Positions 48,299 through 57,630 of a stretch of DNA of 64,000 nt are shown here, piece by piece. How positions within the stretch are numbered: the first letter of the stretch is position 1; every line of letters begins with the position of its first letter. The DNA is from a virus: positions 1 through 64,000 of the IMG/VR virus record IMGVR_UViG_3300010413_000013. One strand, written 5' to 3'. The notes below the pieces were generated by a model. It had not been told where the DNA came from, did no database searches, and worked only from the letters and a program-made list of their open reading frames with translations. Made by a program: the position numbers and the translations under genes.

Positions 48299-51200
48299 TT
48301 ATAGATTAGGGTTTGTTTCTTTTTGACTTGCTATTGCATCAGCAATTACTTTACTATCAAGTTGGACTATTACTCTATACTCTCCGTCTACCATTTGTAC
48401 AGGTATTCCATCTCTTCTCATTTCTGCTACAATTCTTTCTGCTAAATCCTGATTATCATCAATGGAGCCTACTTCTACTTGTACTTGTTTAATAGCATCC
48501 AAACCAGCTTGATAGATATCCTTATATTGTGCTTCATCAGCAGCAAATTGTTTCATAAAAGGTAGATAACTATTTTCAAAGTAGGAGTAGAGTTTATCCA
48601 ATCCTTCAGCATTCTGAGTAGTAGACAACATCCTTTCAAAAATACCTCTAATGTTTTGGGTAGTCTGTACTGGTGCTAAATCAGAAGTACTAAGTCTATC
48701 TTTAAAATCTTGGAAACCTTTTCCAATATCTGCCATAGTATCAAGGAAACCTTCAGACAGTGTATCAGAATATGCTTCTATTACTCTCCTAATTGCTTCC
48801 GGTTCTCTTGCTCTAATGTTATTTAGTTCTTGTGTGCTTCCTCCTAGTTCTTTCATTGTTTCTATAAAACTATCAAACTGATTTTCTACACCTTCTATAG
48901 CAGATTCTAAAGCAGTAGAATCTCCAAGTAGGGACTTCATGTAATAAACAACATCAGTAAACACATTTCTTCTCTTTTGTGCATACAATGCTGTTAATTT
49001 GTTAGCTGCTGTAGTTCTTTGTAAGTCTACAGTTGCTATCAAAGAAGAAGCAGCACCAAGTTCTTTCAATCTCTCTATTGCATTATCAAAAGTATCTGTC
49101 ATACTTGAAAAAGCTGCTTCTTCTTCATTTTGTACTCTTCCTAAATTTCTAGTGTATTTAGTAATATCTTCGTAAGTACTTTGAATATTTTTAAAATTTA
49201 TTCTAGCTGCTTCTGCTGCTCTGGCTGCTTCTGCTTGTGCTAGTTCTGCTGCTCTCCTTGCTTGTTCTGCTCTAAGTTGTGCTTCTCTTGCTCTAGCTTC
49301 TGCTTCTGCTTTCCTTGCTGCTTCTTGCTGTTCTATATATCCATAGTAAGAATCTAACGAAGATATCATTCCCAATAAAGAAGTATAAGTTTGTCTACCA
49401 GCATTACTTGTAAGATCCAACGTCTTTATAAGTTTAACAAACTCTTCTCTAGTTCTTGGCAATGCTAGACCAAGATCGTTAAAAGCATGATGTATTTCTG
49501 TAGACTGTAAGCTAAATCTTTGTGTATCAGTTAAAAAGACATTTACAAAGTTATCTACTGAAGCAGCTAATTCATCAAAACCTCCAGCAGCAGCAATTAG
49601 GTTAGAAGCATCTACATAGCCTAGACTTCTTCCCTTTATTCCTGTACTTCTTACCATCTCATTTACATTAGTAGTAACAAATACTCTTCTTACTTGTTCA
49701 TAGGCACTATTAAATACTGCTATCATATCCTTCTGCACCATCTCTGCCCATTGGGTAGCTTGTGCATCCAGATCACCTTGTAGATCTAGCTTCATCCCCT
49801 TAGTACTAAATTCTATATTACTACCAGCTAACTTATCTTTTAACATATCTCCAAATTCATCTGGCAATGCAGCTATAGTTTGATCTGCAAGCTGGTAGAC
49901 TTCCTCTGCTGCTGCATTTACTATATCATGTAATGCTTCTGCTCCCTGTACTTGCCAAGAATCTTCTGCCCACCTATCCTTATGCCACTGTACAGTACCG
50001 GATAGTAAATCACTACCCCACTTCTCTGTTCTGTTCTCTGTAAATGGACCTATAGTAGTATTTGGTTTTCCTCCACCACCAAACAAAGAACCAAGAAGAC
50101 CACCTCCTAAAGATCCTAAAAAGCTACCAATGCCGGGAAGTATTGCTGATCCTATAGCACCACCGATAGAAGCACCAAGATCAGCAAAGCTGTCTTCTTT
50201 GAAGATTCCTAATGCTTGTCCTATTTTTCCTACTCCAAAACCCATTCCCAAACCAGTAAAACCGTCTAGTATTTTTCCACTCAAACCTAGTAGATCACCT
50301 AGACCATTCAACATATTCTTTCCAGTACTCCACAGATTCCCACCAAAAGAAATTATATCAGTCCAAAGTCCTTTAAGTCCACCTCCTATTGCTCCTAATA
50401 ATCCACCACTAGCCCATCCACCAGTGATACCACCAGTAAGACCACCAAGCAAACCTTGGAAGATATTCATTTGACTACTAGCTGCTGCCATTTCTGCAAG
50501 TGTTCTAATGAAGTAATCCAACATCCTATCAGCAAAATCTTCAAATGTGTTTAACTGCCCTCTAAAAATATCATAGTAGACATCTGCTGTAGCATTCTGC
50601 ACTCTTTCTAAAAATATTTTATTCGCTATATCACAGTTTTCTAGAGTTTCCTCATACTTCATTCCTACATTTACTTCTATATCTTCACTCATTGCCTCTG
50701 TAGTTCTTTCAAAAGATGCTTCTACATCTTTAAATCCTGCTTCTGGAAAGAATGCTTCTTGAACACTCTTCTGTAAATCTGTACTAAATTTAATATCACT
50801 AAGAGTAGGAATTTTTAATTCAAAACTATCAAGATCTTTAATGATGTTACTAATCTCCTTACCTGCAACTTCTGCTTCTTCTCCTACACCTTTTAAAGAG
50901 TCTTCCAAATCATCTAAGGAAGAAGAAAAACGATCTGTTTGTAGAGATGCTTCTTTAAAGAAACCACCAAGTAATATTCCCTTTGCTTCATCACCAAACT
51001 TGATATCGGCTAGTGTTTGCGTTTGTACTGCAACATTTTCTAAACCATCTGCAACAGCATTAAAAGTATTTGCTACTTCTTCTGCACTTTCAGCCATAGT
51101 CTTTACTGGCTTTGCTTCTTTTAGTTGTTCTCTCAATACTGATAATTTCTTTTGTAATTCCCCTATTCTTTTTTCATCTTCTTCAATAGGAACACCAAAT

Positions 51201-52498
51201 ACCCACCTCCAAAAACCACTATCAGTTCTAGCTTTCAGTTTGTCTAATTCAGTTACTACTTTTGATATTTCTTTTTCAATAGTAATTTTTCGTATGTTTT
51301 TTTCATAGTCTTCCATTGCTTTAGCTAACTCTTCAGTAGACATAGTAGCAGCTTCAAGCATGGTTAATTGTCCTTCATCTATTAGAAAGAGCACATCCCT
51401 ATCAGTAATTTTATACAAAGTTTCTATTGCTTTTAGAAATTGGTTTACATATCCCATTCTATCTAATACAGACTGTATAAAAGTTTCGCCTTTTTCTTCT
51501 GCATCTTCTTCAGCTTTACTTAAACCAAAAAGTCTAGTAATTATATTATCAAAAGCACCTACTACTCTTGCTGATATGGATACTATTCTAGTTAAGCCTA
51601 CATATAATTCTCCAAAGGATTCTGCTATATTTGAAATCATACTTCTTAATGCAGTTCCTTTTACCATATCAGTAAGATCTTTTAATGCTTCTGTTGTACC
51701 CATAACAGCTTTAGAAAATCCTGCTAAAAAAGCTTTTCCAAATTCAGTTTTAAGATTTTCTATATACCTACGCATGGAAAGTAATTGCTTCCCTGCTTTA
51801 GTCATTGCTGCTTCATATGATCCTTGTATAGCTACTGCTTGTTCATATACAGCATTTAATTTTGCTTGCATCCTTTCATTATCATTTAATTCATCAGTAG
51901 TTTTATTCATACTATCTGCTAGCTTTTGATATGACTGCTCAAAGCTAACATTTAAACCCATTGTCCGTAGTACTCTAATCTGTCCAGTTTGTAGACCATA
52001 AATTAATTGTTCATAAGCAGCAGAAGAATCCATGTTAGCAATTACTGCTGCATCTTGTGCTATCCTTGCAAGCTTGGTAGCATCAGTAAAATCTATTTGC
52101 GCTTGCATTGCTCTAATAGTATTTTGCCTTGCTTGCGTAGAAGTAATACCTAGCTTTTCTAGAGATTCTACTACTTCATACAATTCCTTTGAAGTGTGTC
52201 CTGCTGTTTGCCCCATTCGTTCCAGAACTACATCTAGCACCTCCTCCCTAGCAGCTAATAGAGTAGACTCCTTTATAAGATCAATTGCTTTTCTAAATGT
52301 GTGTATAGCAGTAGTAACCGCTGCTAATGCCAGTAGCCAATGTGACTTTAGCTTTGTAACCCATCCCATAGAAGACTTTGCGGTAGCACCAGTAGTAGCT
52401 TCTAGTTGATTAACTGATCCTACAGCTTGTTTCATCCCTTTGACAAATTGGGTATTATCTACTCCTAATTTAGCTATCAGGTTTCCTATAGTAGCCAC
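48299..52498 (-). CDS. Tape measure protein
   Basis: This encodes 1399 residues. It begins with ATIGNLIAKLGVDNTQFVKG, a typical opening, then long helices, a glycine-rich hydrophobic centre (LLGGLTGGITGGWASGGLLG, IGQALGIF, ILPGIGSFLGSLGGGLLG) that may cross a membrane at infection, and an alanine/arginine/glutamate coiled coil (KAEAEARAREAQLRAEQARR). Tape measure length sets tail length; at about 1.5 angstrom per residue this predicts a tail near 210 nm. It lies right after the tail chaperone pair. Confidence 0.9.
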   Translation of the reverse strand: MATIGNLIAKLGVDNTQFVKGMKQAVGSVNQLEATTGATAKSSMGWVTKLKSHWLLALAAVTTAIHTFRKAIDLIKESTLLAAREEVLDVVLERMGQTAGHTSKELYEVVESLEKLGITSTQARQNTIRAMQAQIDFTDATKLARIAQDAAVIANMDSSAAYEQLIYGLQTGQIRVLRTMGLNVSFEQSYQKLADSMNKTTDELNDNERMQAKLNAVYEQAVAIQGSYEAAMTKAGKQLLSMRRYIENLKTEFGKAFLAGFSKAVMGTTEALKDLTDMVKGTALRSMISNIAESFGELYVGLTRIVSISARVVGAFDNIITRLFGLSKAEEDAEEKGETFIQSVLDRMGYVNQFLKAIETLYKITDRDVLFLIDEGQLTMLEAATMSTEELAKAMEDYEKNIRKITIEKEISKVVTELDKLKARTDSGFWRWVFGVPIEEDEKRIGELQKKLSVLREQLKEAKPVKTMAESAEEVANTFNAVADGLENVAVQTQTLADIKFGDEAKGILLGGFFKEASLQTDRFSSSLDDLEDSLKGVGEEAEVAGKEISNIIKDLDSFELKIPTLSDIKFSTDLQKSVQEAFFPEAGFKDVEASFERTTEAMSEDIEVNVGMKYEETLENCDIANKIFLERVQNATADVYYDIFRGQLNTFEDFADRMLDYFIRTLAEMAAASSQMNIFQGLLGGLTGGITGGWASGGLLGAIGGGLKGLWTDIISFGGNLWSTGKNMLNGLGDLLGLSGKILDGFTGLGMGFGVGKIGQALGIFKEDSFADLGASIGGAIGSAILPGIGSFLGSLGGGLLGSLFGGGGKPNTTIGPFTENRTEKWGSDLLSGTVQWHKDRWAEDSWQVQGAEALHDIVNAAAEEVYQLADQTIAALPDEFGDMLKDKLAGSNIEFSTKGMKLDLQGDLDAQATQWAEMVQKDMIAVFNSAYEQVRRVFVTTNVNEMVRSTGIKGRSLGYVDASNLIAAAGGFDELAASVDNFVNVFLTDTQRFSLQSTEIHHAFNDLGLALPRTREEFVKLIKTLDLTSNAGRQTYTSLLGMISSLDSYYGYIEQQEAARKAEAEARAREAQLRAEQARRAAELAQAEAARAAEAARINFKNIQSTYEDITKYTRNLGRVQNEEEAAFSSMTDTFDNAIERLKELGAASSLIATVDLQRTTAANKLTALYAQKRRNVFTDVVYYMKSLLGDSTALESAIEGVENQFDSFIETMKELGGSTQELNNIRAREPEAIRRVIEAYSDTLSEGFLDTMADIGKGFQDFKDRLSTSDLAPVQTTQNIRGIFERMLSTTQNAEGLDKLYSYFENSYLPFMKQFAADEAQYKDIYQAGLDAIKQVQVEVGSIDDNQDLAERIVAEMRRDGIPVQMVDGEYRVIVQLDSKVIADAIASQKETNPNL

Positions 52499-52500
52499 TG

Positions 52501-52839
52501 CTATTTACGCCTCACTCTTTTTATTCTCTTCTGTTTATTCTTATGGCTTTCATTTACATCCTTGGCAAATGCTTTAAGTGCTTCTCTAGCTTTTGCCATG
52601 CTCTCTTCCGGTACTTCAAAAAATTGTTTTTCTAATTCTTCTAAGTCCGGTAAATAATCTTCTACCTTATATACTTTGTTTGATCCTTTCTTTTGTGGAG
52701 TAGTATTAAGAATTGTACACACTATCATAATTGTTCTTCTTAATTCTTCTCTAGGACCAAAAGGTTCGAGTAGATGAAATGCTTTCCAATACTTTAATTC
52801 TTTAGCAGACATTCTAGAAAGCATTTCATCTACTGTCAT
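52501..52839 (-). CDS. Tail assembly chaperone, T-like part (frameshift product)
   Basis: This frame contains 112 residues from an ATG at 52839, but the frame is open further upstream to the slippery site at 52893-52899. The -1 frame joins at CTG ATA CTC and gives a natural bridge (RIFYHRLAGHLGMTVDEMLS). MTVDEMLSRMSAKELKYWKA and LLEPFGPREELRR match gpT-like tail assembly proteins. It is most likely made only as the C-terminal part of a G-T fusion of about 266 residues. Confidence 0.8.
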   Translation of the reverse strand: MTVDEMLSRMSAKELKYWKAFHLLEPFGPREELRRTIMIVCTILNTTPQKKGSNKVYKVEDYLPDLEELEKQFFEVPEESMAKAREALKAFAKDVNESHKNKQKRIKRVRRK

Positions 52840-52889
52840 CCCTAAATGCCCGGCCAGTCGATGGTAGAATATTCGTTCTGGTCGGAGTA

Positions 52890-53300
52890 TCAGTTTCCCA
52901 CTAGTTCTTCTACATCATCATCAGTCATACCAGAAAGTCTTTGTGCTACCTCAAATACTCTATTGATAGCTTTACCAGACTTCTCTCCTAGTTTCTCTAT
53001 ATCTTCTCCTTTAAAAATCCTTTTCCCATTTTCATTTCTAATACACCTTGCACAAAGCCTAGCTCTTAGATTTGCGAGATTCCTTTTAGTATTTCTACCT
53101 TTACCAGTAGTAATCATAGTTTCCTCAAAGGCATCACGTTCCTTTGCTGTTAAACCATATACCCAAACACTTCCTCCCCACTCTGGAACTTCTACTAATT
53201 CACTCACTACATCTTGTACATTAAATATTTCATCTTTGGTTAAAATCTTAACCTTTGCTTCTACTATTTCTACTTCTTCCGTTTTTTTCTCGTCTTCCAT
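52890..53300 (-). CDS. Tail assembly chaperone, G-like
   Basis: This encodes 136 residues. The zero-frame product has the plan of lambda gpG-like chaperones (ILTKDEIFNVQDVVSELVEV, VYGLTAKERDAFEETM, RLCARCIRNENGKRIFKGED). It binds the tape measure before tail tube assembly. It ends GTG GGA AAC TGA, in which GGGAAAC is a -1 slippery sequence in correct phase. Confidence 0.82.
   Translation of the reverse strand: MEDEKKTEEVEIVEAKVKILTKDEIFNVQDVVSELVEVPEWGGSVWVYGLTAKERDAFEETMITTGKGRNTKRNLANLRARLCARCIRNENGKRIFKGEDIEKLGEKSGKAINRVFEVAQRLSGMTDDDVEELVGN
52893..52899 (-). other. Programmed -1 frameshift site
   Basis: On the minus strand the heptamer G GGA AAC stands directly before the UGA stop of the G-like frame (52892-52890). 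It has the X XXY YYZ form in the zero frame. Slipping back one base opens the T-like frame with no stop up to 52501. Confidence 0.82.
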
Positions 53301-53347
53301 GTTTTTCTCCTTTTTAAGAAATGCCGTTTGTTTTCATTAAATTGTTA

Positions 53348-53770
53348 TTATGAACTTACACTGATTGCACCGGAAACTTTTAACGTAACATTAATAGTAA
53401 TCTTATCATCCAAAGGAACATCCAACGGTAGATCAGTAACATAAGCAGCAAATTCCAAAGTAGTAGCAGCAGAATCAGGTAAGACAATTTGATAATTTAC
53501 AGAAGTATCTGTATCAAAATCATCCTTCATGTCTTCATAACCTTGGTGTGTAAAGTTCATTACTAGTGATACTTCACCGGGATCTCTGAAAGCACTGATA
53601 AATTCCCGATAACCTCCAGCAGAATCTAGGGAAGTAACATCAATGAAAGCTCTTGACATACTAGGACCAGAAATACTATTTACTTCTGCTACTGCCGTAA
53701 AGCTTTCATTACTTGTTCCATCACCTCTTTTAAATGATGCACCGACACCACTAATTGCATTTGTAGTCAT
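53348..53770 (-). CDS. Major tail tube protein
   Basis: This encodes 140 residues. GVGASFKRGDGTSNESFTAV, then SISGPSMSRAFIDVTSLDSA, GGYREFISAFRDPGEVSLVM and a final TINVTLKVSGAISV follow the lambda gpV-like tail tube fold. It polymerises into the tail tube on the tape measure. The ribosome site AAGGAGGC is 14 bases from the ATG, unusually far. Composition is richer in G+C than the small genes. Confidence 0.88.
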   Translation of the reverse strand: MTTNAISGVGASFKRGDGTSNESFTAVAEVNSISGPSMSRAFIDVTSLDSAGGYREFISAFRDPGEVSLVMNFTHQGYEDMKDDFDTDTSVNYQIVLPDSAATTLEFAAYVTDLPLDVPLDDKITINVTLKVSGAISVSS

Positions 53771-53792
53771 AACTTAAAAACAAGCCTCCTTT

Positions 53793-54185
53793 TTACTCTG
53801 TTCTATTTATCTCAAAATTAATACTCCACTTATATCTACCTCTATCATCCTGACCTAGATTGATAGGTTCAGAAACTTGAAAAACAGATATATATCTAGT
53901 ACCTCCTATAGTTACATTATGCTTTCCATGTAGAGCAGTAGTAATACTTCTACATAGTGCATAAGATTCTTCATATTGGTTAATCTTCCCTCTAACTTCT
54001 ATCATCACTCTAGGAAATTCATCTACTCTACTTGCATCTGGAAATGGTCTACCTCCACCAGAATCATATATGCATATACATTCATCCGGCACATCTGGCA
54101 TAGATCCTATAAATAGATCTGTACCAAAAGTAAATAAACCAGAAGTATCTAACCAATTCAATAAATCTTTTGATGCTGGATTCAT
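53793..54185 (-). CDS. Tail terminator-like protein
   Basis: This encodes 130 residues. IGSMPDVPDECICIYDSGGG, then RVMIEVRGKINQYEESYALC and HNVTIGGTRYISVFQVSEPI, ending in WSINFEINRTE, match phage minor capsid/tail terminator proteins, which cap the tail tube. It overlaps the previous gene by 4 bases. Position (after the tail-completion gene, before the tail tube) fits. Confidence 0.75.
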   Translation of the reverse strand: MNPASKDLLNWLDTSGLFTFGTDLFIGSMPDVPDECICIYDSGGGRPFPDASRVDEFPRVMIEVRGKINQYEESYALCRSITTALHGKHNVTIGGTRYISVFQVSEPINLGQDDRGRYKWSINFEINRTE

Positions 54186-54766
54186 TTTATTTCAGCTTTC
54201 TTTTTTATAGTGTCTAGTATCTTTTTCTTATGCTTCACTAAAGGTTCTTCTAAAAACTTCCACCTACCGGCTTTTCTTGTACTATAAACCTTTCTTTTAC
54301 TTCCCTTCTCGGGTTTATATATCTTTCCTGTAGGACTTTGCCCTCCTGTCTTACCAGCTCTAGGATTCTCATGTACAAAAGCAGCATAAGAAGCAGAAAA
54401 ACCTATTACAGACATTAGTATAGAAGAATTTCCAACAATTTGTTTTGACTCTTGTACAGCAGCATTATGATCTACTCTAGCTTTTTCTGCTTGTTGGCTT
54501 GTACCATGAAAATTATTTGGTATTCCTCCTTCTGCTACTATTGCTTTTTCCATCCAACCACTAGGAGCAGGACCAATAACATATGCACTATTCTGCAAAT
54601 TACCAGTTACTACTGGACAAATCTGCACTGCTTCTCCTTTAATATAAAGAGCAGCACTAATTAAACCAGAAGCCGTTCTATTATTGATCTTCTTAATCTC
54701 ACTATTAATATTCTTAATAGTTTCTTCTATTCCCTTCCACTCTATTATTTTTGTTTGCTGTACCAT
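54182..54766 (-). CDS. HK97 gp10-like tail completion protein
   Basis: This encodes 194 residues. ASGLISAALYIKGEAVQICP followed by VVTGNLQNSAYV is the HK97-gp10 signature (helix, then P-V-x-T-G-x-L-x-x-S), and SASYAAFVHENPR is the conserved YAxxVExG-like segment. A basic C-terminal extension follows. The protein helps complete the head-tail joint. It lies between the connector and terminator genes. Confidence 0.82.
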   Translation of the reverse strand: MVQQTKIIEWKGIEETIKNINSEIKKINNRTASGLISAALYIKGEAVQICPVVTGNLQNSAYVIGPAPSGWMEKAIVAEGGIPNNFHGTSQQAEKARVDHNAAVQESKQIVGNSSILMSVIGFSASYAAFVHENPRAGKTGGQSPTGKIYKPEKGSKRKVYSTRKAGRWKFLEEPLVKHKKKILDTIKKKAEIK

Positions 54767-54770
54767 TCTA

Positions 54771-55130
54771 CTACTCCAAATAATAGAACTTTATAAAATC
54801 AGATCCTAATAGATCTGGTATCTTTCCTGTTCCTATTATCTTTCTAGATGCTGCTACATCTCTAGGACCAGCAGTAGAAGATGATAAATCATCTAAATCT
54901 CCTAAGAACAGGAAACCATCTATTGCCAAGGTAGAGTTAGTAAAAACTTTAGCAGTAGACATTTTCTCTTCTCCATCTAAACCTATCAACAACTTTTCTT
55001 TATCTTCCCATCTACAATCAATCTCTACTGGTGCATCATATGTTTCACCATACCCACTATTAGTAGAAGTCGCCCAATAGACCGCTGTCTGTTTATACTT
55101 CCTCTTCATCCTATTAATTAAAGCACTCAA
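54771..55130 (-). CDS. Head closure/stopper-like protein
   Basis: This encodes 119 residues. KRKYKQTAVYWATSTNSGYG followed by DAPVEIDCRWEDKEKLLI and KVFTNSTLAIDGFLFLGDLD follow the head-closure fold seen in small connector proteins of siphoviruses. It overlaps the upstream connector by 4 bases and is 4 bases from the next gene. Role inferred from position and pattern. Confidence 0.72.
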   Translation of the reverse strand: MSALINRMKRKYKQTAVYWATSTNSGYGETYDAPVEIDCRWEDKEKLLIGLDGEEKMSTAKVFTNSTLAIDGFLFLGDLDDLSSSTAGPRDVAASRKIIGTGKIPDLLGSDFIKFYYLE

Positions 55131-55489
55131 TTTATCACCTCAAAGGAACAAGTCTTCTTTCCTGTTTGTGCTAATATACCAGAAGTATCTAGTAGTAATA
55201 CTTGCTGCCCATACATAGTACCCTCCAAACCTTTCCACGTTTGCCCACTATAGGTAGCTTGTGCATCTCCTATCTTCTCTGATACTGCTTCCCTTGCCAA
55301 TGGAGTACATGATACTAGATGTGCTGCATACCATCTAGCAATATTCTTCAATCTTTCGGCAGCATGTATTCCAGTTAGTTTCTCTGTTACTATTGAATTT
55401 GCTACTTCACAAAATGGATCTAATTGTGCAGAAGTCAAATCTGTATCCATTATCTCCAATACATCAGCACCAGTTACATAATTTGTCAT
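55127..55489 (-). CDS. Head-tail connector protein
   Basis: This encodes 120 residues. TGADVLEIMDTDLTSAQLDP and ANSIVTEKLTG, then IARWYAAHLVSCT are helical features of gp6/gp15-like adaptor proteins that sit under the portal. It ends in a short beta part. It follows the sulfotransferase gene by a 4-base overlap, so the glycan cassette is inserted directly before the connector block. Confidence 0.75.
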   Translation of the reverse strand: MTNYVTGADVLEIMDTDLTSAQLDPFCEVANSIVTEKLTGIHAAERLKNIARWYAAHLVSCTPLAREAVSEKIGDAQATYSGQTWKGLEGTMYGQQVLLLDTSGILAQTGKKTCSFEVIN

Positions 55490-56190
55490 TTTACTCCTCC
55501 TTCTTCTTTATAATGCCAGAGTTTAGGAGATACAAAATCTTCTATTTCTTCTTTGTGGTATTCCAAGTCTAAATGTTTTATCATTTCTTCTGTTCCAGTA
55601 AAGTCACCATTGATAGCTTTAAATGGCCAATACTCTATTAGATCTATACTTAACATCTTCATTTCTGCAAATCTCTTCTTGTGTTCATTTATCCAAACCA
55701 TCCAACCATTTCTTTTATTGAATGCTCTCATAAAAGAAGTCTTTAAACAAGAAGAACAAATATCATAGTCATCTCTTCTAACCAAAACCCATTTTGCTTC
55801 TGGAAACATTCTAACCCATATAGGATAGATCAAACAAAGCTTTGCTCCTTTAAAGAACCACACCGATTTACCATCATACCCTTGTCTATATAAAATATCC
55901 ATTACTTCTTTCTTGTGTCTATTACATATCTCCATACTACCATTTGCATCCCAAGTAACTCTATCAATAGGAGGTAATGGATTCTGCCCCATTGGATCTA
56001 CTGCTATACTTTTTAAATATGGTTTAATTACTTTATTTCGGATAGCAGTATTTTCATATTGTCCTTTCTGATTATTGGGAGTGCTACCAACTACTTCTCC
56101 TCCCCATGCTCCGCATCTACTTATTATCCCTGCGGTAAGAGAAGTTCCACTTCTAGCACATCCAGTTATTAGTATAGGTTTATCTTTCAT
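55486..56190 (-). CDS. Sulfotransferase-like protein in the late operon
   Basis: This encodes 234 residues. ILITGCARSGTSLTAGIISR is the PAPS-binding loop and WVLVRRDDYDICSSCLKTSF the 3'-phosphate binding segment of the sulfotransferase fold, with about 110 residues between them as expected. The acceptor is probably a glycan, in line with the four glycan-type genes before it. It joins them by TAATG and the connector gene by ATGA, so it is part of the late message. Not closely similar to the one at 12.1 kb outside the binding motifs. Confidence 0.72.
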   Translation of the reverse strand: MKDKPILITGCARSGTSLTAGIISRCGAWGGEVVGSTPNNQKGQYENTAIRNKVIKPYLKSIAVDPMGQNPLPPIDRVTWDANGSMEICNRHKKEVMDILYRQGYDGKSVWFFKGAKLCLIYPIWVRMFPEAKWVLVRRDDYDICSSCLKTSFMRAFNKRNGWMVWINEHKKRFAEMKMLSIDLIEYWPFKAINGDFTGTEEMIKHLDLEYHKEEIEDFVSPKLWHYKEEGGVK

Positions 56191-56921
56191 TAGAAGTCAC
56201 CATTCCATTCTTTTCTAAATACTGCTGGATTCCCTGCATAAACGCCCGGTTCATCTATATTCTTAACTACTACAGATCCCATACCTATAAATACTTTACT
56301 ACAGATATGAATACCATTTCTAATAGTAGAATTTAATCCTATAAAACAATCATTTCCTATTAATGCAGATCCACCTATTACTGTTCCATCAGTAATAATA
56401 TTTCTGTTTCCTATTCTTACATTATGTCCTATATGCACACCACAACCTATTTTAGTTTGACTTCCTATTACTGTATAATCCAAAGTAGCCCTAGCAATAG
56501 TAGAGTTTGCTCCTACTACTACTCCCTTTTTCAAAACAACACTTCCCATGTGTTTTAAACCCACTAATTCATTTTTACTGCTCTTTGGTTTATACACTGC
56601 ATATCGCATTCCTTCATTACCAATAGATGCTGTAGGATGGATATATTCTGCATCAATCATATCTGCTCTATGATCCTTGTCTCTATTTACTTCATTGTGA
56701 TAACGAATAAAATCTGCTATATAGTTTTCTCTAGGAAGTAGTAGACAAGCTTCTTCCTGTACCTCCTCCTTCCTAAGAGTTAATGGAATAAGAATTGCTA
56801 CTTCACAACAGTAGGCTTTTGCAATATTGATTTGTGCTTCAGTTTTAGCATAAGTCATAGCATAGTCTACTAACAAATTAACAGAACAGGTTCTATAGTA
56901 TTTCTTCATCAGATCTAACAT
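56190..56921 (-). CDS. LpxD-like hexapeptide acyltransferase
   Basis: This encodes 243 residues, start supported by AAGGAG. The first 90 residues are alpha/beta, then SIGNEGMRYA and a left-handed beta helix of hexapeptide repeats (VVVGANSTIARATLDYTVIG, TKIGCGVHIGHNVRIGNRNI) ending in EPGVYAGNPAVFRKEW. This is the architecture of N-acyl or N-acetyltransferases acting on amino sugars. A catalytic His is likely in GVHIGHN. The sugar and acyl donor are unknown. Confidence 0.78.
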   Translation of the reverse strand: MLDLMKKYYRTCSVNLLVDYAMTYAKTEAQINIAKAYCCEVAILIPLTLRKEEVQEEACLLLPRENYIADFIRYHNEVNRDKDHRADMIDAEYIHPTASIGNEGMRYAVYKPKSSKNELVGLKHMGSVVLKKGVVVGANSTIARATLDYTVIGSQTKIGCGVHIGHNVRIGNRNIITDGTVIGGSALIGNDCFIGLNSTIRNGIHICSKVFIGMGSVVVKNIDEPGVYAGNPAVFRKEWNGDF

Positions 56922-57630
56922 CTTCCTGCTCCTTTGCCATTATCTCAAAAGGATGTGGTGGTTCTTCTGTTTCTCTGTAGATCTTCTGTACCCAACCTAC
57001 TCCACATTCTTTAATTCTAGGTTTACCATGAAACAGTATTACTCTAGCATCTTTTGGTTTTCTTCCAAACTTGCAATGATGTTTAAAACTATAGTACCCA
57101 TCAAAAACACTTTGTACTGTTTTTATTTTAAATCGTCTTTCTTCTAGTTTATTATAAGTATATCTCTGCTCCATCTTATATTTAAAATCTTCTTCTTTAA
57201 ACATCTTGAATAACCAAGTCCAATTACCATTCCAAATCTGTAAACCAGAACAAAACTTCTCTCCTCTATTCTTTGCTAGTGCTTGTGGTTCAGCCATATA
57301 GAAAACATCTTCTGGACAAGTTAAAGCAATCTCTCCCAATCTATCTATATTATCTACTACCAACATATCAAGACCAGAAGCAATTGTTGGTCCCTTTGTT
57401 CGGAACATTTCTATCATGCTCCACCAGCCGGGAAGATTTTTCTGTAATTTAATTGTTTCCATGTATGGGTAGTCAATTTCTAAATCAGTATAACAAATAA
57501 ATCTATGTGGTATTAATAAATGCTTCTTCACTTGTCTACAAAGTGTAATAGCATCAAACTCTTCAAAATCTCCACCAGATTTAAGTGTTACTACAAAGTT
57601 TACTATTTGTTTTTCAGCTAGATTTGCCAT
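56893..57630 (-). CDS. Glycosyltransferase-like protein
   Basis: This encodes 245 residues. PHRFICYTDLEIDY, then LPGWWSMIEMFRTKG and IASGLDMLVVDNIDRLGEI follow the pattern of small GT-A transferases in which the donor site acid-x-x-x-V-D follows a WWSKxxxF helix. A late CGVGWVQKIYRE is also typical. It overlaps both acyltransferase genes. The sugar is unknown. Confidence 0.7.
   Translation of the reverse strand: MANLAEKQIVNFVVTLKSGGDFEEFDAITLCRQVKKHLLIPHRFICYTDLEIDYPYMETIKLQKNLPGWWSMIEMFRTKGPTIASGLDMLVVDNIDRLGEIALTCPEDVFYMAEPQALAKNRGEKFCSGLQIWNGNWTWLFKMFKEEDFKYKMEQRYTYNKLEERRFKIKTVQSVFDGYYSFKHHCKFGRKPKDARVILFHGKPRIKECGVGWVQKIYRETEEPPHPFEIMAKEQEDVRSDEEIL

Noticed and set aside
50841-51929. 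Two long plus-strand frames opposite the tape measure gene
   Set aside because: They are Ser/Lys/Phe-rich, have no ribosome sites and lie opposite a 1399-codon gene.
52846-53340. Plus-strand frame of 164 codons over the tail chaperone genes
   Set aside because: It is antisense to the G-like gene and its frameshift site; composition is Ser/Phe/Leu-rich as expected of a shadow frame.
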